The notes beneath the pieces were generated by a model. The model was not told the origin of the DNA, made no database searches, and saw only the letters and a program-made list of their open reading frames with translations. DNA of 21,642 nt from Candidatus Bathyarchaeota archaeon. Its GTDB lineage: Archaea; Thermoproteota; Bathyarchaeia; Bathyarchaeales; DTEX01. The DNA lies in the NCBI GenBank assembly GCA_003601695.1, contig PIYH01000007.1, forward strand, positions 17,638 to 39,279. Reading direction: 5' to 3'. Shown in pieces: positions 1-8,008 of the stretch (positions within the stretch are counted from its first letter, which is position 1; each line of letters begins with the position of its first letter). The position numbers and the translations under genes were made by a program.

Positions 1-1236
1 CACCGTCTTGTCGTTAAATTCGGCGGGTCAAGCCTAGCTGATGGAACGAGCATAGCTAGGGCTCTCGATTCTGTAGTGAAGAAGGCGAGAGAAGGAGTTC
101 AGATAGTTGTCGTCGTCTCGGCGATGGGAAAGACTACTGATTTTCTGATTAAAACCGCCATAGATGCTTGTAGGAGCAAGGTCTCAGCTGATATGCTTGA
201 TGATGTACTTGCGATGGGAGAGCGGACTAGTGCGCGAATATTCTCGGCGGGGCTGAAGGCTAGGGATCAGAGAAGTATTTATCTGGATCCGTCGATGGAG
301 GAATGGCCTATAATAACTGATGAAAGATTCAACAATGCGAATCCAATCTTGCCGATCTGCGAGAGGAAGGTCAAGGAGACCGTGGAGCCCCTTCTTGAAG
401 ATGGGATGATTGTCGTTGTTCCCGGCTTCATTGGAAGGACTAAGAGCGGTAAGATAACGACGCTTGGAAGGGGAGGAAGCGATGTAACCGCCTTGGTGCT
501 CGCGAAGGCTATACATGCAGATCAAGTCATATTAGTTACTGATGTCAAGGGAATAATGACTGCAGATCCGAAGATTATCAAGGACGCCAAGAAGATAAAT
601 GAGATATCCATGGATACCCTCCTAGGCATAGCCGATTCGGGAACGAAGTTTATTCATAAGAAAGCATTAAGATACAAGAGTCCAGAGATAGACTTGAAGA
701 TAATAAGCAATTCTTCTGGAAGCTTAGATGCTGAAGGAACAGTGATTCATGGATCTTTTCCAAGCACGATCATTGTTGACTGTTATTCTAAGCCGGCGAT
801 GGCTGTCACCATAGTTGGAGAGAGAGCTTCAGAGTCCTTTAAAACAATAATGAGCGTGCTCAAGGAGATTCAAAAAGCAAGTCTACCATTACTTGGAATG
901 TCGATAAACCATAACTCATTAATATTATATTTGCCAATGGAGGAACCTATAGATCTTCTGGAGAATATGCACTCAGTTGTGCTTAGGGATGAGAGGGCTA
1001 TAGCCCTCGCTGTTAAGAGGAACTTAGCCTTTATAAGGATAAAGGGAGCCGGGCTTGAGGAGACCCCCGGAGTGATAAGCAGGATATCTGATACGCTTAA
1101 CTCCGCTGGAATAAACATTTATGGAATCTTCACGATTACCTCAAGCATCGACCTCTTTGTTGACCTCAAGGATAGAGAGGATGCTCTCCGGATGATTAAG
1201 AAAAGTTTAGAATCGATTAATGAGAGTAGGTGCTGA
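1..1236 (+). CDS. lysC: Aspartate kinase, 5' end cut by the window edge
   Basis: Phosphorylates aspartate to aspartyl phosphate, the first step towards aspartate semialdehyde. The reading frame is open from base 1. It begins with HRLVVKFGGSSLADG, the N-terminal ATP-binding KFGGSS motif of aspartokinases, so only a few residues are missing; the GTG at 76 is internal. Further family signatures are GRGGSDVTA (substrate/ATP site) and TDVKGIMTADP. The C-terminal part, roughly the last 160 residues, looks like two ACT domains (AVTIVGE... and FIRIKGAG...ETPGVISRISDTL), the usual site of allosteric amino-acid control. It is the first visible gene of an aromatic operon. In archaea aspartate semialdehyde is a precursor of dehydroquinate, so this copy may feed the shikimate pathway as well as the Lys/Thr/Met branches. 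Identity is firm; the dedicated role is inference. Confidence 0.93.
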   Translation, partial: HRLVVKFGGSSLADGTSIARALDSVVKKAREGVQIVVVVSAMGKTTDFLIKTAIDACRSKVSADMLDDVLAMGERTSARIFSAGLKARDQRSIYLDPSMEEWPIITDERFNNANPILPICERKVKETVEPLLEDGMIVVVPGFIGRTKSGKITTLGRGGSDVTALVLAKAIHADQVILVTDVKGIMTADPKIIKDAKKINEISMDTLLGIADSGTKFIHKKALRYKSPEIDLKIISNSSGSLDAEGTVIHGSFPSTIIVDCYSKPAMAVTIVGERASESFKTIMSVLKEIQKASLPLLGMSINHNSLILYLPMEEPIDLLENMHSVVLRDERAIALAVKRNLAFIRIKGAGLEETPGVISRISDTLNSAGINIYGIFTITSSIDLFVDLKDREDALRMIKKSLESINESRC

Positions 1237-1240
1237 TAGA

Positions 1241-2335
1241 ATGAGGGAGCTCTGGATAAGGATAGATCCATCTCTTCCGGTTGAGGAAAAGAAAAGACTC
1301 GTCGGGAAGACCGCTAATCTAGCATCAGCCTTCCTGGTTGAGCCGGAAGATGTAGAGGTTGCTAGAACAAGCGGCGCAAGCATTGTTGTATCCAGATCTG
1401 AAGACAGCGACATACTTCTTGTTGACTCCCTTAAAGCCCTCAAATCTGCCAAGAGGATGAATAAGGAGGTATGCATCTACATATCGATAAGAGATAAAGG
1501 CGATGAGGAGAAGATCGTATACGCTGCGGAGGCTCTAGCCGATTATGTAGTAGCTGACTGTCCAGACTGGAAAGTCATCCCCTTAGAAAATCTTATAGCT
1601 GCGGTTCATGGAAAGATTAAGCTCATGGCCTTAGCATCGACAGCTGAGGAGGGAAGAACGGCTCTTGAAACTTTACAGATAGGTGTTGACGGATTAGTTG
1701 CAGACACCGCCAGTACAGATGAGATTCTAAAGATCAGTGACGTTGTCAGAAAGATTAAGACTAGAGAGTATGAAGCCCTATCGGCTGAAAGAATACGGCT
1801 CCAAGAAGCCGAGATTTTGGAGGTGAAGCCTCTAGAATCGGGAGCTAGGGTATGCATAGATACATGCGACCTGATGAGGGAAGGCGAGGGAATGCTTGTC
1901 GGATGTCAATCATCCGGCTTCTTCCTGGTAGAAGCCGAGGTTCATAAGACTCCATTCGTGGCTCCTCGACCATTCAGAGTTAATGCTGGAGCAATAGCGA
2001 TGTATATTTTAGCCCCGGATAACAAGACAAAGTATCTTTCTGAGCTTGAAGCTGGAGATGAGGTTCTGATAGTCGATCGTGAGGGAAGAGGCAGAGCTGC
2101 ATGCATCTGCCGCGTCAAGATAGAATGGAGACCCATGCTGCTGATAAAGGCTGAATGTCAAGGTAGAGTCATAAAGACGATTCTGCAGAATGCTGAGACC
2201 ATAAGGGTGATGGCCAAGGACGGCAGCAAATCAGTGAGCGAGCTAAAGCCCGGAGACAAGGTTCTCGTGCATGTTCAGAGGGGAGGAAGACACTTTGGAA
2301 CCCTAGTTAAGGATGAGAAGGTAATAGAGAGATGA
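1241..2335 (+). CDS. aroB': 3-dehydroquinate synthase II (archaeal type)
   Basis: Archaeal dehydroquinate synthase, unrelated to bacterial AroB. The family oxidatively deaminates and cyclises 2-amino-3,7-dideoxy-D-threo-hept-6-ulosonate, which is made from aspartate semialdehyde, to 3-dehydroquinate. Visible family features are the N-terminal VEPEDVEVA segment, ADILLVDS-like repeats of beta/alpha units, DNKTKYLSELEAGDEVLIVD, and the C-terminal QNAETIRV and PGDKVLVHV blocks. The predicted 364 residues match the usual length of about 360. I prefer the ATG at 1241: the protein then begins MRELWIRID like other members, and AGGTG lies upstream. An ATG at 1220 would add seven residues and overlap the aspartokinase stop. 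It overlaps aroD by ATGA, so translation is probably coupled. Confidence 0.93.
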   Translation: MRELWIRIDPSLPVEEKKRLVGKTANLASAFLVEPEDVEVARTSGASIVVSRSEDSDILLVDSLKALKSAKRMNKEVCIYISIRDKGDEEKIVYAAEALADYVVADCPDWKVIPLENLIAAVHGKIKLMALASTAEEGRTALETLQIGVDGLVADTASTDEILKISDVVRKIKTREYEALSAERIRLQEAEILEVKPLESGARVCIDTCDLMREGEGMLVGCQSSGFFLVEAEVHKTPFVAPRPFRVNAGAIAMYILAPDNKTKYLSELEAGDEVLIVDREGRGRAACICRVKIEWRPMLLIKAECQGRVIKTILQNAETIRVMAKDGSKSVSELKPGDKVLVHVQRGGRHFGTLVKDEKVIER

Positions 2336-3033
2336 AACCCAGAATATGCGTTTCGCTGAGGGCTGAAAGACCAACGGACTATCCGCAGCTGATCCAGAGG
2401 GCTGAGGATGCTGGAGCCGATCTGATTGAGATCCGTCTAGACTATCTAAGCGTAGATCCATTCAGCGCACTGGAGAATCTTAAAAATTTTGTTGGGGAAA
2501 CCTCAGTTCCAATGATAGTGACCAACAGAGTGTATGAACAGGGCGGAGGGCGAAGGCAGAATGAGGATGAGAGAATTCAGATTTTAATGCAAGCCGCAGA
2601 GGTTGGATTTGAATATGTAGATGTCGAGTTAACAACGTCTAGCATAGACTTAATAGTCGATAAGATTAGGAACTGTGGATCTAAACCTCTCATCTCCTTT
2701 CATATCTTCGATCGAACTCCATCGATTAAGGAGATGAAGGGTCTCATCAGATCTGAGTTAGAGGCAGGAGCCGCCGTCTGCAAGCTAATTACGCTCGCTA
2801 AAAGCCTTAATGACAACTTTAAATGCCTACGTCTCCTAGAAGATATGAGTGAATCAGCTAGAATTGTATGTTTTGCCATGGGGCGGAAGGGACTTATCTC
2901 ACGTGTTCTCTCGCCAGTCTGCGGCGGATACTTCACGTTTGCATCACTTATAGAAGGAAGAGAAACTGCTCCAGGACAGATCTCAGTAAATGAGTTGAAG
3001 ATGCTTTACGAGAAGCTAGGTGTATACGATTGA
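2332..3033 (+). CDS. aroD: 3-dehydroquinate dehydratase, type I
   Basis: Dehydrates 3-dehydroquinate to 3-dehydroshikimate through a Schiff base. This is the class I (TIM-barrel) enzyme. The protein has EIRLDYL near residue 33, a catalytic histidine in SFHIFDRTPS (H124), and the Schiff-base lysine in AAVCKLITLAKS (K151). MGRKGLISRVLSPVCGG carries the substrate-binding arginine (R191), and the closing APGQ lies near 213-216. At 233 residues it is normal for the archaeal family. The ATG lies in the ATGA overlap with the preceding gene's stop. The ORF ends at TGA 3031-3033, which overlaps the TTG start of aroE. Confidence 0.95.
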   Translation: MKPRICVSLRAERPTDYPQLIQRAEDAGADLIEIRLDYLSVDPFSALENLKNFVGETSVPMIVTNRVYEQGGGRRQNEDERIQILMQAAEVGFEYVDVELTTSSIDLIVDKIRNCGSKPLISFHIFDRTPSIKEMKGLIRSELEAGAAVCKLITLAKSLNDNFKCLRLLEDMSESARIVCFAMGRKGLISRVLSPVCGGYFTFASLIEGRETAPGQISVNELKMLYEKLGVYD

Positions 3034-3902
3034 AGGTCTCTGGAAGAACTAAGGTATGCGCCGTTATAGGTGATCCTGTGGAGCATTCTCTCAGCCCATG
3101 CTTCCAAAATGCAGCGTTTCAGCATCTCAACTTAGACTTTGTATACGTGGCGTTTACCGTTAATGTCGAGAATCTCGGGAATGCAATCTTGGGCGTCCGA
3201 AGTCTGGGAATTTACGGATTGAACGTTACGATGCCTCATAAAATCAGCGTTATCAGGTATCTGGATTATCTTGATGAGAGGGCTGATAGGATAAAATCCG
3301 TTAATACGATACTGAATAAGGATGGGAAGCTCATCGGGTACACTACTGATGGAATAGGCGTTTTGAACGCTCTAAAATATAATGATGTGGACCCGAAAGG
3401 AAAAAAGGTAGTTATTCTTGGAGCGGGTGGAGCCGCTCGTTCAGCCTCATACGCACTTTCAGAAGTAGCTGGAGAGCTTGTGATCCTTAATAGAACAATC
3501 AGGAGAGCTAGGAATCTGGCATATAAAGTCAGTGAGCTAGCCGGGGTGCGTGCAAACGTTAGGTGGGGCGGCCTAACAATGGAGAGTCTCCGGAGGGAGA
3601 TTCATGAAGTAGACATACTTATCAATGCGACTCCTGTTGGCATGAGCCCAGATGTGAATGAAACTCTCGTTGATAAGCGTCTTCTCCATCCAGACATGGT
3701 TGTCTTCGACATGATTTATCATCCCCTGAAGACTAGACTTGTTAGAGAGGCTGAAGAAGTAGGCGCGAAGACGATTAATGGGCTAAGCATGCTAATACAC
3801 CAGGGAGCAGCCTCATTTGAGATATGGACCGGAGTTAAAGCGCCGATTGAGGTCATGATGAAGGCTGCTGAGGAGGAGATTAGAAGAAGAGGTGGAGCTT
3901 AA
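3030..3902 (+). CDS. aroE: Shikimate dehydrogenase (NADP)
   Basis: Reduces 3-dehydroshikimate to shikimate. Signatures in order: GDPVEHSLSP (shikimate-binding serines, residues 14-23), NVTMPHK with catalytic K71, SVNTI (N92), TTDGIG with catalytic D107, and the NADP-binding GAGGAARS loop (131-138). Then come NRTIRRA (154-160, the NADP-selecting NRT motif), NATPVGM, and the C-terminal GLSMLIHQGAASFEIWTG. All key residues are present and the 290-residue length is slightly above average. Translation starts at TTG 3030, which shares bases with the aroD stop (TTGA). No other start keeps the KVCAVIGDP strand. It ends in TAATG, overlapping the next start. Confidence 0.95.
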   Translation: MKVSGRTKVCAVIGDPVEHSLSPCFQNAAFQHLNLDFVYVAFTVNVENLGNAILGVRSLGIYGLNVTMPHKISVIRYLDYLDERADRIKSVNTILNKDGKLIGYTTDGIGVLNALKYNDVDPKGKKVVILGAGGAARSASYALSEVAGELVILNRTIRRARNLAYKVSELAGVRANVRWGGLTMESLRREIHEVDILINATPVGMSPDVNETLVDKRLLHPDMVVFDMIYHPLKTRLVREAEEVGAKTINGLSMLIHQGAASFEIWTGVKAPIEVMMKAAEEEIRRRGGA

Positions 3903-4771
3903 TGAGCCGCTTAGGAAGAGCCGTTGCATACGGCGCCGTTACGGTTATAAACGCTATTTCCTGCGGTTTAGGAGCCGCTTTAGGCGTCAAGCTTAGAACA
4001 GAGGCAACTGTGCGGCTCACCAATAAGCCGGGAAGAATAGAGGGACGAATCTTAACAGATCCAGATGAGAGCACCATATTGATAGAGAAGACGGTCATGC
4101 ATGTTTTGAGATATTTCAATGTGGAGGAGAAGTATGGAGCATATGTTGAGACACGGTCAAACATTCCGATAGCTAGGGGACTAAAGAGTAGCAGTGCGGC
4201 TGCTAACGCCATAGCCCTAGCTGTCTGTAACGCTTTAGGCGAGGAGATCGACGACTTAACGGTTGTAAACCTCGGAGTAGATGCGGCTATAGAGGCAGGG
4301 GTCACCATCACAGGAGCCTTCGACGACGCCTCAGCCTCATACTTTGGAGGATTAGTGATAACCGATAATCTAGAAAGGAGAATATTGAAGCTTATCCGCG
4401 TTGATGAATATCCCGTTCTGATCTATGTGCCACAAAAAAAGGCTTACACAGCTAAATCGAACGTTGAGAGAATGAAGATCATAGCAGATGAAGTTAGATC
4501 TCTACATAGAATGGCCTGCTCTGGAGGTCACTGGCAGGCAATGACGCTTAACGGGATAATATACTCCGAAGTTCTGGGCTACAGCGCTGAAATAATAATT
4601 AAAGCATTAGAGGCGGGAGCTGTTGCCTCCGGCCTCTCAGGAACCGGACCGGCGGTAGCAGCAGTCGCTTCAGAAGACAATGTTGAGAAGATTAAGAGGG
4701 CTTGGAAAAAATATCCGGGAAGCCTCATTGAAACTCGGGTCAACTTGGAGAAGGCCCACGCCTCAAGGTGA
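3902..4771 (+). CDS. aroK: Shikimate kinase, archaeal GHMP-superfamily type
   Basis: Phosphorylates shikimate to shikimate 3-phosphate. It belongs to the GHMP kinase superfamily (galactokinase/homoserine kinase fold), not the P-loop AroK of bacteria. This is a well-known archaeal non-orthologous replacement. The glycine/serine-rich ATP loop is ARGLKSSSAAANA (residues 91-103). GAFDDASASYFGG (138-150) supplies the conserved aspartates. The C-terminal SGLSGTGPAVAAVA (243-256) is the third GHMP motif. The 289 residues match the family. Homoserine kinase is the main alternative, but the position between aroE and aroA settles the call. The start is ATG 3902, inside the aroE stop (TAATG). Confidence 0.93.
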   Translation: MSRLGRAVAYGAVTVINAISCGLGAALGVKLRTEATVRLTNKPGRIEGRILTDPDESTILIEKTVMHVLRYFNVEEKYGAYVETRSNIPIARGLKSSSAAANAIALAVCNALGEEIDDLTVVNLGVDAAIEAGVTITGAFDDASASYFGGLVITDNLERRILKLIRVDEYPVLIYVPQKKAYTAKSNVERMKIIADEVRSLHRMACSGGHWQAMTLNGIIYSEVLGYSAEIIIKALEAGAVASGLSGTGPAVAAVASEDNVEKIKRAWKKYPGSLIETRVNLEKAHASR

Positions 4772-6066
4772 ATCTCTTGGTTGATGTCATAATATGCGGT
4801 GCAAGTCGCCTCAACGGAGCGATCAAGGCTCCTCCATCTAAGTCGCTCACCCATAGAGCGTTAATTGCATCTACGCTTTCTGATGGAACATCAGTTATAA
4901 AGAACCCTCTGATATGCGATGACACGATTGCGACTCTTAACGCCTGCCGTATGATCGGGGCAAATATAAAGAAAAAAGACGATAGCTTCGAGGTTCGTGG
5001 ATGTTCGAGACTGCGAACTCCAGAGGATGTGATAGACTGTAGGGATTCAGCTTCGACTATGCGTTTCATGACGCCTATCTGTGCATTAGCTGATGGAATC
5101 TCTATCCTTACTGGAAGGAAGAGTCTCCGAAGAAGACCTATGAAGCCCCTTCTAGACGCGATGAGGAGTCTAGGAGTCAAATGCTACTCAGCCCGTGGAG
5201 ACGGCTACCCGCCTGTAATAGTCTTCGGCAGAGGTTTGAATGGGGGGAGAGCCTCGATACGCGGCGACATAAGTTCTCAATTTATCTCTGGACTTCTCTT
5301 CTCTTCTCCTATGGCTCAAAAAGATACCGAAATTGATGTTACAACGCGTCTAGAATCTAAGCCATACATCGAGGCGACTATGAACGTTCTTCGCCGTCAC
5401 GGAGTTGAGATTAAAGCCAGCCGAGATTATAGAACCTTCCAGATTCCTTGCTGTCAGAAGTATGAACCCTCAAACCACATAATAGAAGGGGATTATTCTT
5501 CTGCAGCGTTCATTTTAGCCGCCGCTGCCGTCACAGACTCCAAAGTGAAAGTTATAAATCTTAAAGGAGACTCAATCCAGGGGGATAGAGCTTTTGTGGA
5601 TATTCTTAAAGAAGCTGGAGTTTACGTGAAGGTCGGAAAGGGTTTCGTCGAAGTTGAGGGATCAAGCGACCTAAAGCCATTTAATATAGACTTGAAGGAT
5701 AACCCAGATCTGGTTCCAGCTTGCGCTGCGATAGCATGCTTTATCCGGGGAAAGTCCATTATCCGCGGGGTTAAGCGTCTTAGGTTTAAAGAGTCTAATC
5801 GCATATCTTCTTTGCTGAGCGAGTTTGCTAAGATCGGAGCTAAGATCAGTAGTGTTGACAATGCGATAACTATTAAGGGTGGTGAAGAGATAAGGGGAGC
5901 CGATTTACACTCTCACAATGATCACAGAATAGCGATGGCGTGCATGGTTGTAGCGTTGGGTGCTGAAGGCAAAAGCGTAGTTAGAGGAATCGAATGTATA
6001 AATAAGTCCTACCCCAACTTTCTCAGAGATATAACCTCTCTAGGAGCCGAGATTATTGAACGGTAA
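4768..6066 (+). CDS. aroA: 5-enolpyruvylshikimate-3-phosphate synthase
   Basis: Transfers enolpyruvyl from PEP to shikimate 3-phosphate. The 432-residue protein has both inverse alpha/beta domains. Motifs are PPSKSLTHRALIAS (K25, S26, R30), DSASTMRFM (93-101), SLRRRPMKPLL, SSQFISGLL (169-177), EGDYSSAAFIL, DNPDLVPACAAIA with the catalytic aspartate (D314), FKESNRI (E342, R345), HNDHRIAMA (383-391) and KSYPNFLRDI. The PEP-site loop differs from the usual GNSGT: it reads C-R-D-S-A-S-T-M-R-F, with Ala95 where E. coli has Gly96. The GTG start overlaps the aroK stop as GTGA. The last 11 bases overlap aroC. Confidence 0.95.
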   Translation: MNLLVDVIICGASRLNGAIKAPPSKSLTHRALIASTLSDGTSVIKNPLICDDTIATLNACRMIGANIKKKDDSFEVRGCSRLRTPEDVIDCRDSASTMRFMTPICALADGISILTGRKSLRRRPMKPLLDAMRSLGVKCYSARGDGYPPVIVFGRGLNGGRASIRGDISSQFISGLLFSSPMAQKDTEIDVTTRLESKPYIEATMNVLRRHGVEIKASRDYRTFQIPCCQKYEPSNHIIEGDYSSAAFILAAAAVTDSKVKVINLKGDSIQGDRAFVDILKEAGVYVKVGKGFVEVEGSSDLKPFNIDLKDNPDLVPACAAIACFIRGKSIIRGVKRLRFKESNRISSLLSEFAKIGAKISSVDNAITIKGGEEIRGADLHSHNDHRIAMACMVVALGAEGKSVVRGIECINKSYPNFLRDITSLGAEIIER

Positions 6067-7159
6067 CTCGATAGGAAAAGCTCTAGTTCTAACATGCTTC
6101 GGCGAGAGCCACGGAGCATGCATAGGAGCGGTCATAGACGGATGCCCAGCTGGGCTTCCGCTAACCGAGCAGGATATACAGGCTGAAGTTAATAAGAGGC
6201 GGCCGGGCTTCACACAACTGAGCACCAAGAGGCGAGAAGAGGATAAGGTTGAGATTTTATCCGGAGTTTACCGCGGATACACAACTGGCGCTCCGATCTG
6301 TATGATTGTGAGGAACCTGGATATTAAATCAGAGAGGTATGAGGAGATAAGGTATAAGCCTCGTCCTGGACATGCAGACTACACTGCCTATGTGAAATAC
6401 AGTGGATATAATGATTACCACGGCGGGGGAAGATTCTCCGGGCGGATTACAGTAGCACATGTTATGGCCGGAGCGATCGCGAAGAAGCTACTGAGAACAA
6501 TAAATGTTGAGGTATTAGCGCATACCACGCAGATTGGGAAGGTTAAAGTCAAACGATCGCTTTCATATGAGGATATACGCAGGAACACCTATCAAAACCC
6601 AGTTAGATGCGCGGACCCGGAGATCGCCAACTTAATGGAGAAGGAGATACTTGAAGTAGCCAGAGAGGGAGATAGCGTCGGAGGCATAGTTGAGGGAGTA
6701 GCATTAAACCTTCCAGTTGGGCTTGGAGAGCCTATCTTCGACTCCTTAGACGCCGACATAGCGAGGATGATGTTCAACATACCGGCAGTTAAAGGCGTGG
6801 AGTTCGGAGCCGGGTTTCAATCAGCCTCGATGAGGGGATCAGAGAATAATGACCAATACGCCATTAAAGAAGGGAGAATTATAACATTAACAAATAATTC
6901 TGGAGGGATCCTCGGAGGCATCTCGAACGGCATGCCGCTCATAGTTCGCGTAGCCTTTAAGCCAACGCCGTCGGTCTCAAAGAGGCAAAGAACGGTAGAT
7001 CTAAGGATGAAGAAGGAGACGTGGATTGAAGTGTCTGGGAGGCATGACCCATGCATCGTTCCAAGAGCCGTGCCAGTGGTGGAGGCATGTTTAGCCTTCG
7101 TCTTAGCCGATCATGCGATCAGATCGCAGAAGATACCGCGCGTCCTAAAGAAACGATAG
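6056..7159 (+). CDS. aroC: Chorismate synthase
   Basis: Eliminates phosphate from EPSP to make chorismate, using reduced FMN. The protein begins MNGNSIGKALVLTCFGESHG, the standard N-terminus with the catalytic histidine (H19) and with Cys in place of the usual Thr before FGESHG. Other signatures are RPGHADYT (H106), GGGRFSGRITVAHVMAGA (123-140), NNSGGILGGISNG, SKRQRTVDL, and the C-terminal GRHDPCIVPRAVPVVEA. At 367 residues it is complete. The start is TTG 6056, fixed by this N-terminal motif and lying inside the aroA reading frame, so expression is probably coupled. It is the last gene of the operon; the next gene is convergent. Confidence 0.96.
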   Translation: MNGNSIGKALVLTCFGESHGACIGAVIDGCPAGLPLTEQDIQAEVNKRRPGFTQLSTKRREEDKVEILSGVYRGYTTGAPICMIVRNLDIKSERYEEIRYKPRPGHADYTAYVKYSGYNDYHGGGRFSGRITVAHVMAGAIAKKLLRTINVEVLAHTTQIGKVKVKRSLSYEDIRRNTYQNPVRCADPEIANLMEKEILEVAREGDSVGGIVEGVALNLPVGLGEPIFDSLDADIARMMFNIPAVKGVEFGAGFQSASMRGSENNDQYAIKEGRIITLTNNSGGILGGISNGMPLIVRVAFKPTPSVSKRQRTVDLRMKKETWIEVSGRHDPCIVPRAVPVVEACLAFVLADHAIRSQKIPRVLKKR

Positions 7160-7230
7160 GTCAATCCTCGCGGTCTCCTAAAATAGATCTTAATGACGCT
7201 AAAACGGAAATTTAAATAATTGTTAAGGCG

Positions 7231-7671
7231 CTATCCGGCGGTTGCTTTATCCCGCTGTCCATAGAGTCCCTTAGCCTCATAGTATTCTCTAGCCTTCTTT
7301 ACAGCGCGTTCCGGAATCTCAAGGATTTTAAGCTTCTTACCTGTCAGCTCAGAATATTTGCTAAAATATTTCTTAACTTTATTGATGTCCCCCTCATATA
7401 TGGCGAGGCTGCCAGCTATCCTATAGTTGACAGCCGCACCGACGGTATCTCCCTTTCTCATATACTCCTCAGCCTTCTCAGCTACCTCATCAGATGTGCT
7501 TCCCATGCTTTGGGGAGATAGAAGCATCGTATCGAATAGAGCTTCATAAGATTCGTGATCATCTGAGCATATCTTCTTCAAGTCTGTTTCTTCAATGCTA
7601 CTTGAAGATTCTTTTTTAGGAAGACCTTCTTCTCTCTTCTTTCTTCTTCTAAACCTGTTGAAAAACTGCAT
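7231..7671 (-). CDS. Small helical protein of unknown function, TPR-like
   Basis: I do not recognise a named family. The 146 residues fall into three parts. Residues 1-20 are strongly basic (RFRRRKKREE). Residues 21-60 are a Ser/Asp/Glu-rich, probably disordered stretch. From about 62 there is a helical region whose pattern resembles one and a half tetratricopeptide repeats: AEEYMRKGDTVGAAVNY, then AGSLAIYEGDINKVKKYF. There is no signal peptide or membrane segment. A very good ribosome-binding site, AAGGAGG at 7679-7685, sits seven bases before the ATG, and an AT-rich TATA-like site (GTATTAATTTC, 7708-7718) is correctly placed, so the gene is probably expressed. It is convergent with aroC and has no obvious functional partner. 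Confidence 0.75.
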   Translation of the reverse strand: MQFFNRFRRRKKREEGLPKKESSSSIEETDLKKICSDDHESYEALFDTMLLSPQSMGSTSDEVAEKAEEYMRKGDTVGAAVNYRIAGSLAIYEGDINKVKKYFSKYSELTGKKLKILEIPERAVKKAREYYEAKGLYGQRDKATAG

Positions 7672-7678
7672 TTAGCAG

Positions 7679-7685
7679 CCTCCTT
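7679..7685 (-). promoter_or_regulatory. Strong ribosome-binding site of the small helical protein
   Basis: Read on the minus strand the bases are AAGGAGG, a near-perfect complement of the archaeal 16S 3' end, seven bases before the ATG at 7671. It supports this as a genuine gene although the product is unknown. Confidence 0.7.
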
Positions 7686-7834
7686 CAAGGAAAACAAATG
7701 GAGACTCGTATTAATTTCTATCGTTTAACGAGAGAATAACATATTGAATAGGAATTTCTCAACTATACAGAGAATATTCTTTACAGAACACTAAGATTTA
7801 ATGCCTACGAAGACCATTCTAATCATTGAAGAGG

Positions 7835-7963
7835 ATGATCCTAAAGATTCCTGAACCAGTCTCAGGAGGTATACTCCTAACATATAAATACAATAGTCAA
7901 TGCAGACATTTATTCAAAACAATATTGACAAGACATAAACCAACAAGTAAAACTAGGTCATAA
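7835..7963 (+). pseudogene. Relic of the N-terminus of a radical SAM protein
   Basis: A 42-codon frame starts at ATG 7835 and reads MILKIPEP, then VSGGILLTYKYNSQCRH, before losing all similarity and stopping at TAA 7961-7963. From memory of archaeal radical SAM enzymes, the N-terminus commonly reads like PVSGGLLLSYKCNS-CRHC, where the three cysteines of CxxxCxxC bind the 4Fe-4S cluster. Here only the middle cysteine (Cys23, codon TGC 7901-7903) remains. The first is Tyr19 (TAC, one transition from TGC) and the third is Leu26. With two of three ligands lost and nothing of the barrel behind it, the fragment cannot be a working radical SAM enzyme. The match is short, so chance resemblance cannot be excluded. 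Confidence 0.45.
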
Positions 7964-8008
7964 ACTAACACATACACCACACTATATTTTTAGTGCGAAT
8001 TCCTTCAA

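Noticed and set aside
3880..4311. Long minus-strand frame opposite the shikimate kinase gene (143 codons).
   Set aside because: It is antisense to a gene with clear GHMP motifs, and its composition is that of a shadow frame.
4740..5180. Minus-strand frame of 146 codons across the aroK/aroA junction.
   Set aside because: It is fully opposite two well-supported genes, and I recognise no domain.
7801..7854. A 17-codon frame reading MPTKTILIIEEDDPKDS, which resembles the first strand of response-regulator receiver domains.
   Set aside because: It is very short, has one residue too many in the acidic pocket, stops at once, and overlaps the better-supported radical SAM relic in another frame. I could find no continuation of a receiver domain in any frame.
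7864..7878. Inverted repeat AGGAG-GTATA-CTCCT as a terminator or operator.
   Set aside because: The stem is only five bases and it falls inside the radical SAM-like reading frame; no T-run follows it.
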